From Arenibacter catalasegens (GTDB lineage: Bacteria > Bacteroidota > Bacteroidia > Flavobacteriales > Flavobacteriaceae), in assembly GCF_002909235.1 (NCBI RefSeq), contig NZ_PHQQ01000006.1, positions 124,001 to 188,000 on the forward strand: 64,000 bases of DNA. Direction: 5' to 3'. The notes beneath the pieces were generated by a model. It was not told the DNA's origin and made no database searches. It saw only the letters and a program-made list of their open reading frames with translations. Below are positions 1 through 8,731 of the stretch, piece by piece. Numbering within the stretch: position 1 is the stretch's first letter; each line of letters begins with the position of its first letter. Both the position numbers and the translations under genes were made by a program.

Positions 1-1
1 T

Positions 2-730
2 TTTAAGACGGCCAATTTTTCCGAGAACATTCCTGTTATATTAGCACTTATTAGTGTTTGGTACAATAATTTTTATGGTGCGGAGACCGAGGCCATTATT
101 CCTTATACCCAGTATTTAAGTAGGTTTTCGGCCTATTTACAACAGGGCATCATGGAGAGCAATGGTAAAAGCGTAGATAGGAACGGAAATAAGGTAACCT
201 ATGAAACGGGCACCATAATTTGGGGAGAGCCAGGAACAAATTCACAGCATGCTTTTTTTCAATTAATCCATCAAGGAACCAAAGTAATACCGACCGATTT
301 TATTGGATTTAAGGAATCGTTACATGGAGACAAAGACCACCACAATAAGTTAATGGCCAACTTCTTTGCCCAGTCAGAGGCGCTGATGAATGGCAAAACC
401 TCGGATGAGGTTAGAAAAGAGTTGGAGGATAAAAAGGTACCGGAAAAAGATATTGCTGAAATTTTACCTTTCAAGGTTTTTGAAGGGAACAAACCTACCA
501 ATACGGTTTTTATAGATAAATTAACCCCCAAGAGCTTAGGATCACTTATAGCAATGTATGAGCACAAGATCTTCGTCCAAGGGATTATATGGAATATTTA
601 TAGTTATGATCAATGGGGTGTGGAGCTGGGCAAACAATTGGCTACTGCCATTTTGAACGACATTGAGGGATCCACCGTTGCGAATCATGATGCTTCTACG
701 TTAAATCTTTTAGATTTATTTAAGAAATAA
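2..730 (+). CDS. pgi: glucose-6-phosphate isomerase, C-terminal part (truncated by window edge)
   Basis: The reading frame is open from base 2 and has no start inside the window, so the 5' end lies upstream. The product interconverts glucose 6-phosphate and fructose 6-phosphate in the cytoplasm. The active-site stretch [18 protein letters not shown] carries the catalytic Glu and a conserved His. The second family signature is recognisable as [12 protein letters not shown], with the conserved Lys near the C-terminus. The visible 242 residues match the second half of a protein of about 530-550 residues. The partial state is an edge effect and not a broken gene. Confidence 0.95.
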   Translation, partial: FKTANFSENIPVILALISVWYNNFYGAETEAIIPYTQYLSRFSAYLQQGIMESNGKSVDRNGNKVTYETGTIIWGEPGTNSQHAFFQLIHQGTKVIPTDFIGFKESLHGDKDHHNKLMANFFAQSEALMNGKTSDEVRKELEDKKVPEKDIAEILPFKVFEGNKPTNTVFIDKLTPKSLGSLIAMYEHKIFVQGIIWNIYSYDQWGVELGKQLATAILNDIEGSTVANHDASTLNLLDLFKK

Positions 731-802
731 AAGGCAATTTTACCATTTCCATACAAACGGTATTAACATGCTGTTTTTCAGGGTTTTTATAAGTTTTAAT
801 GT

Positions 803-810
803 TAAATTTG
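803..810 (+). promoter_or_regulatory. candidate -7 box for the TonB receptor gene
   Basis: TAAATTTG matches the Bacteroidota -7 consensus TAnnTTTG and lies about 90 bases before the receptor start. No clear TTTG element is visible at the expected upstream distance, so the call rests on one box. Confidence 0.3.
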
Positions 811-844
811 TGCCAACTAATTTAACATTATGATAATATATTGT

Positions 845-868
845 TGCAAAATTTACTACACTTTTGCA
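845..868. promoter_or_regulatory. inverted repeat TGCAAAA-N10-TTTTGCA upstream of the receptor
   Basis: TGCAAAA (845-851) and TTTTGCA (862-868) are perfect 7-base inverted copies with a 10-base spacer, 32 bases before the receptor ATG. The arrangement would suit a dimeric repressor or activator site in the leader. No regulator gene is adjacent, and an RNA hairpin is an alternative. Confidence 0.3.
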
Positions 869-900
869 GCAATTATTAAAACTAATTAACTCTTTGAAAA

Positions 901-3471
901 ATGAAAAAAATGTACTTTGTTATTGCCGCATTTTTGTTGACGGCAGCTGGTTATGCTCAGGAAACTATTACTGGTTCTGTAGTGGATGGTGATTTTGGAG
1001 ATCCCCTACCGGGAGCTAATATTTTGGTTCAAGGGACCACAAACGGGGTTGCCGCAGACTTTGATGGTAACTTTACCATAGACGTAGCCCAAGCTTCGGG
1101 AACTTTAGTTATCTCCTATATTGGATTTATTAGTAAGAAAGTAAATTTCACCTCAGTAGGCAATATTGGGACCATATCCTTAAAACCTGACGCTCAGGAA
1201 TTGGAAGGAGTGGTAATAGTTGGTTCGGGTATTATAGATTTGGCAGATGATAGAGAAACGCCGATCGCGGTATCGACCATTAAGGCCAATGAAATTAGGG
1301 AAAAAACTGGTAACTGGGATTTGCCAGAGGTTTTAAAGTCGACCCCTTCCGTGCAAAATATTAAAGGAGGAGGTTTTGGAGATGGTCAAATGTTCTTACG
1401 GGGATTTGATCAGACCAATACGGCATTCTTATTAAACGGTCAGCCCATTAACGGTATAGAAGACGGTAAAATGTACTGGTCCAACTGGTCTGGAGTATTG
1501 GATATTGCTAACGCCGTACAAGTACAAAGGGGATTGGGTTCTTCTAAATTGGCAATTTCTTCGGTTGGTGGTACAGTAAACATTGTTACTAAGACTGTAG
1601 ATAAGCGTGAAGGTGGCTTTTTTCAGACTATGGTTGCTAATGACAATTATATTAAGACTACTGGATATTATTCAACAGGGTTAATGGAAAATGGATTAGC
1701 TGTTTCAGCTATGTTGGGACATTGGCAAGGTGATGGTTATGTAGATAATACAGGAGGTCAGGGACAAACCTATTTCCTGTCTTTTGGATATGTGCCGAAC
1801 GAAAAAAATATCTTCAATTTTATATTAACAGGCGCACCACAATGGCATGCAGCTGCTGGGTCCGATGACTTAAGGACTTTCTTGGATAATGGTAGAAAGT
1901 ATAATTCATGGAATTTTGATAATGTAAATAGCCCTAATAGATTAAATGGTGGTGCTTATCCTGGCGGTAGAAATATCTACCACAAGCCGGTAGCCAACAT
2001 AAGCTGGGATTTAACCTTTGATGATACTGCATCCTTGTCAACAGTATTGTACGGTTCTCTCGGTAGAGGTAGTTTTGCGCAATTGATTACAGATAGAAAT
2101 ACTGGGGAGGCCCTTTACGCTAGAGGGTCAAATAATAATCACAACTGGTCTGGTCTGGTATCCAACTTTAATAAAAAGATAAACGAAAATCTTAATTTTA
2201 ACCTTGGAGCAGATGTTCGTTTGTACAAAGGAATCCACTTTAGGGATGTAAGGGAATTTATTGGAGCTAATTCTGTTTCTACTTCTAGTAACTACAATGG
2301 AGGAGCATACGAACTTACCAATTCTTATGGAGGTATTAATCCGTGGAATGTTACTTTTAATCCTAATGATGATCATTCACAAAGATTTGGTTATGACTAT
2401 GAGGAGGTAATCAATTATGCTGGTGTATTTGGCCAACTGGAGTATTCCAACGATGCTTTTTCCGCATTCTTTCAAGGGTCGGCTTCTACCCAAAGCCATG
2501 TTAGAACGGAATTTTTGAATGCGGCCAACGAAGGACAGGCAGACGAATCTGAAAAAGTCAACAATCCTGGTTTTAACGTTAAAGGAGGTGCAGCTTATAG
2601 CCTTTCTGAGCAAAACATACTCTTTGTAAATGCTGGTTATTATTCACGTCAGCCATATCACAGTGATTTATATGTTGACGACAGAAATTCCAATCAACTC
2701 AATCCTTTGAGCAAGGAAAATCAGAAAATTACCGGTCTTGAGGGAGGATATAAATTTTTGGGTGATGTTATCTCTGCCAATTTGAATGTTTACTACACCA
2801 TTTGGGACAATAGAATAGTTTACAGTTCAAATGATACGGATGATGATAATATCGTGGATGAATTTACACAATCCAGCCCATTAAAGCAGGTACACTCAGG
2901 GGTGGAATTGGAAGTATTTGCTCGTCCTGCAGACGGATTGAATTTTCAAGGCTTTGTGTCCGTGGGGGATTGGAAGTACGACGGAGACGTTACAACAACC
3001 ACTTCGGATGAAAATGGAAATATATTATCCACCGGGGATGCAAGTTATATTGATGGAGTAAAGATTGGTCAGGCAGCACAATTTACGGCTGGAATCAGTG
3101 GTAATTATGAAATTTTTCCAAGATTAAAAGTGGACGCTAACTGGAATTTATACGATAATCTTTATGGAACAACTAATTTTGGCGATTCGGAATTTAGAAG
3201 TCAGGATAATAGGGGTGCTATTAAATTACCATCGTACAACACAATTGATACTGGACTGTCCTATAGATTATTGGTAGGGAAAGAGGATAATAGATCCATT
3301 CAGTTCCGTCTGAATATAAATAACCTTCTTGATGAAGAGTATTTGGAGAGTTCTCAGGATAACGTTCATGTTGAAGCAGGAGATGACGTTTGGAACGGAG
3401 TAAATACAGATAACCGTGTAAGGTTTGGTTATGGAAGAACTTGGAACGTTAGCATGCGCTATAATTTCTAA
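901..3471 (+). CDS. TonB-dependent outer-membrane receptor with carboxypeptidase-like N-terminal domain
   Basis: The 856-residue protein is an outer-membrane transporter powered through TonB-ExbB-ExbD. Residues 1-19 are a Sec signal peptide ending in GYAQ. Residues about 22-100 form a CarboxypepD_reg-like domain with the DxDG.F/Y pattern (ADFDGNFTID). A TonB box-like stretch (LEGVVIVGSG) and a plug domain (about 115-235) follow, then a 22-strand-type barrel ending in an aromatic residue (SMRYNF). The plug motif LLNGQPINGIEDG with a nearby NWSG is shared with the receptor at 5901, so the two are paralogues. The substrate cannot be read from sequence. The DUF1080 gene downstream on the same strand may be functionally linked. 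Confidence 0.9.
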   Translation: MKKMYFVIAAFLLTAAGYAQETITGSVVDGDFGDPLPGANILVQGTTNGVAADFDGNFTIDVAQASGTLVISYIGFISKKVNFTSVGNIGTISLKPDAQELEGVVIVGSGIIDLADDRETPIAVSTIKANEIREKTGNWDLPEVLKSTPSVQNIKGGGFGDGQMFLRGFDQTNTAFLLNGQPINGIEDGKMYWSNWSGVLDIANAVQVQRGLGSSKLAISSVGGTVNIVTKTVDKREGGFFQTMVANDNYIKTTGYYSTGLMENGLAVSAMLGHWQGDGYVDNTGGQGQTYFLSFGYVPNEKNIFNFILTGAPQWHAAAGSDDLRTFLDNGRKYNSWNFDNVNSPNRLNGGAYPGGRNIYHKPVANISWDLTFDDTASLSTVLYGSLGRGSFAQLITDRNTGEALYARGSNNNHNWSGLVSNFNKKINENLNFNLGADVRLYKGIHFRDVREFIGANSVSTSSNYNGGAYELTNSYGGINPWNVTFNPNDDHSQRFGYDYEEVINYAGVFGQLEYSNDAFSAFFQGSASTQSHVRTEFLNAANEGQADESEKVNNPGFNVKGGAAYSLSEQNILFVNAGYYSRQPYHSDLYVDDRNSNQLNPLSKENQKITGLEGGYKFLGDVISANLNVYYTIWDNRIVYSSNDTDDDNIVDEFTQSSPLKQVHSGVELEVFARPADGLNFQGFVSVGDWKYDGDVTTTTSDENGNILSTGDASYIDGVKIGQAAQFTAGISGNYEIFPRLKVDANWNLYDNLYGTTNFGDSEFRSQDNRGAIKLPSYNTIDTGLSYRLLVGKEDNRSIQFRLNINNLLDEEYLESSQDNVHVEAGDDVWNGVNTDNRVRFGYGRTWNVSMRYNF

Positions 3472-3497
3472 TAAAATAACAGTTCAAAAATTAAAGA

Positions 3498-3522
3498 CCC
3501 TGCTAAACAGCGGGGTTTTTTT
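3498..3522 (+). terminator. intrinsic terminator after the TonB receptor
   Basis: CCCTGCT (3498-3504) pairs with AGCGGGG (3509-3515), with one G-U pair, across a 4-base loop. A run of seven T follows. It separates the receptor from the small membrane protein gene. Confidence 0.8.
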
Positions 3523-3562
3523 ATTCCCAAAATTCATTACATTTATAAATTAAAACAAAATT

Positions 3563-4021
3563 ATGGAAGATTACGGATTAGCACATCAATGGATACTCTC
3601 CTTACACTCTTTATTTGCCTATGTGGTATTGGCCGTTTTATTTTTAGCGGTGGCCAATGGTATTTTAGGGTGGACGGGAAAAAAGGATTTTACCCTAAAA
3701 AAAGATTTTAGAATTAGCCTGTTTGCGCTTATTTTATCGCATTTACAACTCTTGGTGGGACTAGTACTCTATTTTCTGTCTTCCAATGGGCTAAATGCCA
3801 TTAAAACACTAGGAATGGGCGGGTTAAACTCGGCATCCCGATTATTGGCCGTAGAACATCCTTTTATAAATATAATTGCTGTTGTGTTTATCACGGTTGG
3901 CTGGTCCAAACACAAAAAGGTTATGGAAGGTAAAAGAAAGTTTAAGACCATTACCATATTTTATGGACTGGGATTGATACTTATCTTAAGTAGAATTCCT
4001 TGGGGGCAATGGCTGAATTAA
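3563..4021 (+). CDS. small four-helix membrane protein, possible cytochrome b-like
   Basis: The 152-residue protein has four strongly hydrophobic segments (about 16-36, 49-72, 97-113 and 128-145) and no signal peptide. Several histidines lie in or near the helices (H8, H15, H60, H98), which would suit heme binding. Similar-sized flavobacterial proteins are often labelled cytochrome b-like, but that label is not proven here. The gene stands alone between a terminator and the DUF1080 gene. Confidence 0.7.
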   Translation: MEDYGLAHQWILSLHSLFAYVVLAVLFLAVANGILGWTGKKDFTLKKDFRISLFALILSHLQLLVGLVLYFLSSNGLNAIKTLGMGGLNSASRLLAVEHPFINIIAVVFITVGWSKHKKVMEGKRKFKTITIFYGLGLILILSRIPWGQWLN

Positions 4022-4136
4022 ATTAATTTATTAGCATATTCGGAATGTTTCCTCGGACTCTAAATTATTTAAAAAATAGTTTGGCTAGGACAATCGAAAT
4101 ATTATAATCCAATATTAATCTTATCAATTTAAAAAA

Positions 4137-4730
4137 ATGAAAAACCTTTTAGTTGTTTTTATAGCGCTATTAGCCTTACCTGCGGTTTCCCAGGAATTAT
4201 CCTTGTTTAATGGAAAAGACCTTAGTGGATGGACGGTCTATGGAACCGAAAAATGGTATGTAGAGGATGGATTACTTATATCTGAAAGTGGACCGGACAA
4301 ACAATACGGATATTTGGCTACAGATAAGTATTATGATGATTTTGAATTAACGCTGGAATTTAAACAGGAAGCCAATGGTAACAGTGGGGTGTTTATTCGC
4401 TCAACTATCGATGGGACTAAGGTTAGTGGCTGGCAAGTAGAGGTTGCGCCACCAGGGCACGATACTGGGGGGGTTTATGAGTCTTATGGTAGGGGTTGGC
4501 TTATTAAACCGGACCAGAAGAAAGATAAGGTACTAAAGGAGGGGGAGTGGAATACCATGAAAATTAAACTTTCTGGGAATACGTTAACTTCATGGCTCAA
4601 TGGTACGGAAATGGTAACCATTACCGATGATAAAATAGGAGCAGGTAAAGGTGCCATTGCCCTACAGATCCACGATGGTGGTGGTATAAAGGTGAAATGG
4701 AGAAATATCAAAATTGCCTTACCGCAATAA
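4137..4730 (+). CDS. secreted DUF1080 (3-keto-disaccharide hydrolase family) protein
   Basis: The 197-residue protein has a signal peptide (about 1-18, ending VSQ) and then one DUF1080 domain of concanavalin-like fold. Typical features are LFNGKDLSGW near the N-terminus, the GVFIRS strand, and a terminal KVKWRNIKI strand. Some members of the family hydrolyse 3-keto-glycosides made by Gfo/Idh/MocA dehydrogenases, and an exported Gfo/Idh protein lies at 41001. Others have unknown roles. It probably acts in the periplasm or on the outer membrane. The gene ends 4 bases from the convergent exonuclease-family gene. Confidence 0.88.
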   Translation: MKNLLVVFIALLALPAVSQELSLFNGKDLSGWTVYGTEKWYVEDGLLISESGPDKQYGYLATDKYYDDFELTLEFKQEANGNSGVFIRSTIDGTKVSGWQVEVAPPGHDTGGVYESYGRGWLIKPDQKKDKVLKEGEWNTMKIKLSGNTLTSWLNGTEMVTITDDKIGAGKGAIALQIHDGGGIKVKWRNIKIALPQ

Positions 4731-4734
4731 ACTT

Positions 4735-5778
4735 CTAATCTACTTCTTTAATTAGGTGGATATATACCGGAAAATGGTCACTATATCCGCCAATATAGCT
4801 CCCTCCTGCATAGGTTCGCAAGGGATAACCTTTGTATTGACCTTTTTTATCAATAAGATAGGCAGGACTATATACCCCGGCCTTCCAGAAGTGGTACTTT
4901 CCAGTAGATTTTTGAACAATATTGGCAGTGAAATAAATTTGATCAAATAGATTCCACCGGTCTCTATAGGCTAATGATCCGAGCCCCTTTTTAAAAAGCA
5001 TTTCCATGGGATTATATAGGTCGTTGGGCTCTAACTCAGCTACCTTTCCTTTGGTTTTTAATATCTTCTTTAAACTATCGTCTATTGGGTCGTCATTAAA
5101 ATCGCCCATACTGATAATTTTGGCTTCTGGATTAAATTTAGAAATGGAATCTATTATTTTTCTGTTTAATCTGGCGGCTTCTATTCTATTGGGTTTGCTT
5201 CTAGCTTCCCCTCCACTTCTGGAAGGCCAATGGTTAACAATGAAATGTATCTCTTCTCCATCCATAATCCCGCCAACAACCAATTGATCTCTTGTGTAAT
5301 CACGGAAATCATCCCTATTAGTCAGCATTAATCGTAGACTGCTAAATGATGTTGGAAGAAAGGCTGTCTTTTTATATAAAAGGGCAACATCTATGCCTCG
5401 TTCATCAGGGGAATCAAAATGAATTATTCCGTAGTCTTTCTCCCATAGATTGGGATGATTAATGAGGTCCTTGATTACTTGAATATTTTCCAGTTCGCAA
5501 ATCCCAATAATGTCTGGCGAATTTTGGGCATTAGTACTACCTATTTCAGATAGTACCTTAGACATATTGTCTATTTTTTGACTATAACGTTCCTTGGTCC
5601 AATTGTCTTTTCCAGTTGGGGTTCGGTCATCATCAAAAGTCAAGGAGTCATTGACAGTGTCGAATAAGTTCTCCAAATTGTAAAAGGCCACGGTCCTTAT
5701 TTTATAGGTCTTACTTTCCTGCGCTATGGTGCCGCTAATTATAAATAGGGATACGAAAATTGTGAAAGGGACACGCAT
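4735..5778 (-). CDS. secreted endonuclease/exonuclease/phosphatase family protein
   Basis: The 347-residue protein starts with a Sec signal peptide (about 1-19). It then carries the metal-dependent EEP fold: FYNLENLFDT near the start, GICELEN with the metal-binding Glu, the INHPN region, FIVNHWPSRSGG with the catalytic His, SMGDFNDDP (Asp/Asn pair) and YSDHFPV (Asp-His pair) at the end. These are the residues used by DNase I-like enzymes to cut phosphodiesters. Many flavobacterial homologues are extracellular nucleases or phosphatases. It is divergent from the receptor/DUF5689 pair starting at 5901, which suggests nucleic-acid or phosphoester scavenging. Confidence 0.9.
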   Translation of the reverse strand: MRVPFTIFVSLFIISGTIAQESKTYKIRTVAFYNLENLFDTVNDSLTFDDDRTPTGKDNWTKERYSQKIDNMSKVLSEIGSTNAQNSPDIIGICELENIQVIKDLINHPNLWEKDYGIIHFDSPDERGIDVALLYKKTAFLPTSFSSLRLMLTNRDDFRDYTRDQLVVGGIMDGEEIHFIVNHWPSRSGGEARSKPNRIEAARLNRKIIDSISKFNPEAKIISMGDFNDDPIDDSLKKILKTKGKVAELEPNDLYNPMEMLFKKGLGSLAYRDRWNLFDQIYFTANIVQKSTGKYHFWKAGVYSPAYLIDKKGQYKGYPLRTYAGGSYIGGYSDHFPVYIHLIKEVD

Positions 5779-5900
5779 AGATTACATAATTGATGGATTA
5801 TTTTAAGTATAAATATTAAATTTCTTGGAATAAATTAAGAATAAACTGTCAATTATTAATATCTTAATAACCATTTTGTTAAAATATTTCATCTTCGACA

Positions 5901-8642
5901 ATGAAAAGCGGTTTAGCAATATCCTTTTTAATACTGCAAGGCATCTTGGGATATGCACAGGAAGATTACCGTGTGTTGGGTATTGTAAAGGATTTGCTTA
6001 CTCAGGAAAATATAGTGTTTTCCGATATAGCAATTTCTGGATTCAAGCCTGTAAAACCTAATTCCGTCAATGGACAATTTAATATTTCACCAATACAAAC
6101 TGGCGATTATATATTAACTATCAAGGCTCAGGATTATCTAAGCAAAAGGATGCCCATTTCCATAATGAATCAAAATTTGGATTTAGGAATTATCTACTTG
6201 GAACGCGATATCACCCAAGAAAAAACCGATAACTTAATCACATTAACGGATTCCGAATTGCTAGAGGATGAAAGAGTTTCAATGACTTCCGGCATGTTAC
6301 AGGCCACTAAGGATATTTTCCTTAACCGGGCAGCCTTTGATTTTGGGCAAGCGTTTTTTCGTGTTCGTGGGTATGGATCGGAAAGTGGTAAAGTGCTTCT
6401 GAACGGTATTCCAATGAATAAATTGGCAGATGGAAGACCGCAGTGGAACAATTGGGGAGGCCTAAATGATGTAACTCGTAATCAAGTATTTAGCCATGGA
6501 CTCCAGGTATCGGACTATTCCTTCGGTGGAATTTTGGGAACTACCAATATGAGTACTAGGCCTTCTACATTTAGAAAGGGCATGCGTCTATCTTCCTCAG
6601 CTTCCAATAGAACCTATGCCGGGCGACTAATGGCTACATATACTTCGGGAGTCCCTCAAAAGAATATTTATTACAGTGTTTCGGCTTCCAGAAGATGGGC
6701 CAAGGAAGGTTATATCGATGGTACTTTATATGATGCTTATTCCTTTTTTGGCGCCTTGGAATATCAATTTAATGACAAGCATAGTATTGGTCTAACCAGC
6801 ATTTTCTCTTCTAATCGCCGGGGTAGGTCTTCTGCCATAACTGAAGAAATTTTTCAATTGGCAGGGAACCGGTACAATCCCTATTGGGGAAATCAAAATG
6901 GCAAAATCAGGAATGCTAGGGAAAGAAAAATTGCAGAACCTATATTTATGCTGAATCACTATTACAACTCAAAAAATTTTAATTTAAACACTGGGATATC
7001 ATATCAATTCGGATATAATTCCAAAAGCAGATTGGGATATTACAATGCTCCTAATCCAGACCCAACCTATTACCGGTATTTACCAAGTTTTTATATCAAT
7101 AGTCCAATAGGTGCTAATTTTATAGGAGCCAATATGGCAAGGGACGGATTCTTGGAAAACCCGCAGTTAAACTGGAACATGCTTTATAAAGCAAATAGTA
7201 GTTTATCTGTCCAAGATAAAGCGGCCTATATTGCCTATGAAGATACGGCTGAAGACCAACAATTTAATGTGGTCACAATTGGGAATTACACCATAAATGA
7301 TTTCCTAAAATTAGATTTTGGGGGGCATTACACCAGTTTGGACTCGGATAATTACGCGGAAATAAACGATTTGTTAGGGGCGGAGTATTATGTAGACATG
7401 GATCCATTTTCCAATACAAAAAATGATGTTGATGGAAACCTAAATAAATCCACCGGCAATATATTCAACTATTTATACAATATTAAGGCTGGGGAATTTG
7501 ATGCTTTCTCCCAATGGACTGCGACATTTCCCAAATGGGGCGGATTCTTGGCCGTAAATTATACGTCCACCAATTACCAGAGGGATGGCAAATATAAAAA
7601 CGAACGATTTCTGAATACCTCATTTGGAAAGGGTGAAAAGGTGACCTTTTCCAATTTTGGCACCAAAGGTGGGTTAACCTATAAATTCAACGGACGGCAT
7701 TGGGTAGTTTTAAACGCTGCTTATTTAACCAAGCCCCCAGTTTATCAGAATGTTTTTATAAACCCAAGGGAAAATAATCAGCTTGTAAATAATATTCAAA
7801 ATGAAAACATCACAACCACAGATCTCAACTATTATATAAGACTTCCTAAATTAACAGGACGGGTATCCGGTTATTATACAAGATTTCAAAATACGACCGA
7901 TATTAATTTTTTCTTTGTGGACGCAGGGGTAGGCAGCGATTTTGTCCAAGAGGTCCTGACAGATTTGGACAAACTTCATTTGGGTACGGAATTAGGATTG
8001 GAATATCAGCTTTCCTCGGCTGTAAAATTATCCTTGGTAGCATCGGTCGGGAAGTTTCTTTATGCTAGTGATCCTTTGGTGACCATAAACTTTGATACGG
8101 CCGGGGCAGAAGAAGATGTGCTTAATCCTATTGGTAATATAGATTTGGGCGTAGCAAAAATTAAAGATTACAAATTAGCACAAGGACCACAGAGGGCATT
8201 TGCATTTGGAGTAGAATACAGAGATCCTAAATATTGGTGGGTCGGCACCACTGCCAATTACTTGGGGAATAATTATGCCGGAATTTCTACTATTACAAGG
8301 ACACACAGTTTTTATTTGGATCCAGAAACCGGCGTCCCATTTCCGAATGCAACAGACGAAAATGTAAAAGAGCTGTTGACCCAGAACAAACTGGACGATT
8401 TTTATTTGTTGAATTTGATAGGGGGTAAATCCTGGCTAAAAAATGGCAAGTATATCAGCGTATTTACAAGCATCAATAATGTTTTTGATGCCGTTTTTAG
8501 GACTGGGGGATACGAACAAAGTAGGAATGGAAATTTTGGGCAGTTACAACAAGACAATTTAAGTGGCAACCCATCATTTGCACCCAAATATTGGTATGGT
8601 TATGGACGCACCTATTTTATAAATTTCGCAATTAGTTTTTGA
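5901..8642 (+). CDS. TonB-dependent outer-membrane receptor
   Basis: The 913-residue protein has a signal peptide (about 1-19, ending GYAQ), a short CarboxypepD_reg-like domain (about 22-100), a plug with FRVRGYGSESGKVLLNGIP followed by a NNWGG motif, and a large barrel ending in an aromatic residue (NFAISF). It resembles the receptor at 901 in the plug (LLNGxPxN...DG...NWxG). The lipoprotein gene 89 bases downstream and the divergent secreted EEP enzyme suggest a shared uptake task. The substrate is not known from sequence. Confidence 0.9.
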   Translation: MKSGLAISFLILQGILGYAQEDYRVLGIVKDLLTQENIVFSDIAISGFKPVKPNSVNGQFNISPIQTGDYILTIKAQDYLSKRMPISIMNQNLDLGIIYLERDITQEKTDNLITLTDSELLEDERVSMTSGMLQATKDIFLNRAAFDFGQAFFRVRGYGSESGKVLLNGIPMNKLADGRPQWNNWGGLNDVTRNQVFSHGLQVSDYSFGGILGTTNMSTRPSTFRKGMRLSSSASNRTYAGRLMATYTSGVPQKNIYYSVSASRRWAKEGYIDGTLYDAYSFFGALEYQFNDKHSIGLTSIFSSNRRGRSSAITEEIFQLAGNRYNPYWGNQNGKIRNARERKIAEPIFMLNHYYNSKNFNLNTGISYQFGYNSKSRLGYYNAPNPDPTYYRYLPSFYINSPIGANFIGANMARDGFLENPQLNWNMLYKANSSLSVQDKAAYIAYEDTAEDQQFNVVTIGNYTINDFLKLDFGGHYTSLDSDNYAEINDLLGAEYYVDMDPFSNTKNDVDGNLNKSTGNIFNYLYNIKAGEFDAFSQWTATFPKWGGFLAVNYTSTNYQRDGKYKNERFLNTSFGKGEKVTFSNFGTKGGLTYKFNGRHWVVLNAAYLTKPPVYQNVFINPRENNQLVNNIQNENITTTDLNYYIRLPKLTGRVSGYYTRFQNTTDINFFFVDAGVGSDFVQEVLTDLDKLHLGTELGLEYQLSSAVKLSLVASVGKFLYASDPLVTINFDTAGAEEDVLNPIGNIDLGVAKIKDYKLAQGPQRAFAFGVEYRDPKYWWVGTTANYLGNNYAGISTITRTHSFYLDPETGVPFPNATDENVKELLTQNKLDDFYLLNLIGGKSWLKNGKYISVFTSINNVFDAVFRTGGYEQSRNGNFGQLQQDNLSGNPSFAPKYWYGYGRTYFINFAISF

Positions 8643-8731
8643 TTTTTTAAGAGTTGAATAAGATTAAAATAGTTTGAGATTTTGCGATATAGATTGTTCC
8701 CCGCAAGTGTAAAAGGATAAATAGTACAACA

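Noticed and set aside
1-730. pgi as a truncated pseudogene
   Set aside because: The frame is open to the window edge, so it is cut by the window and not by mutation.
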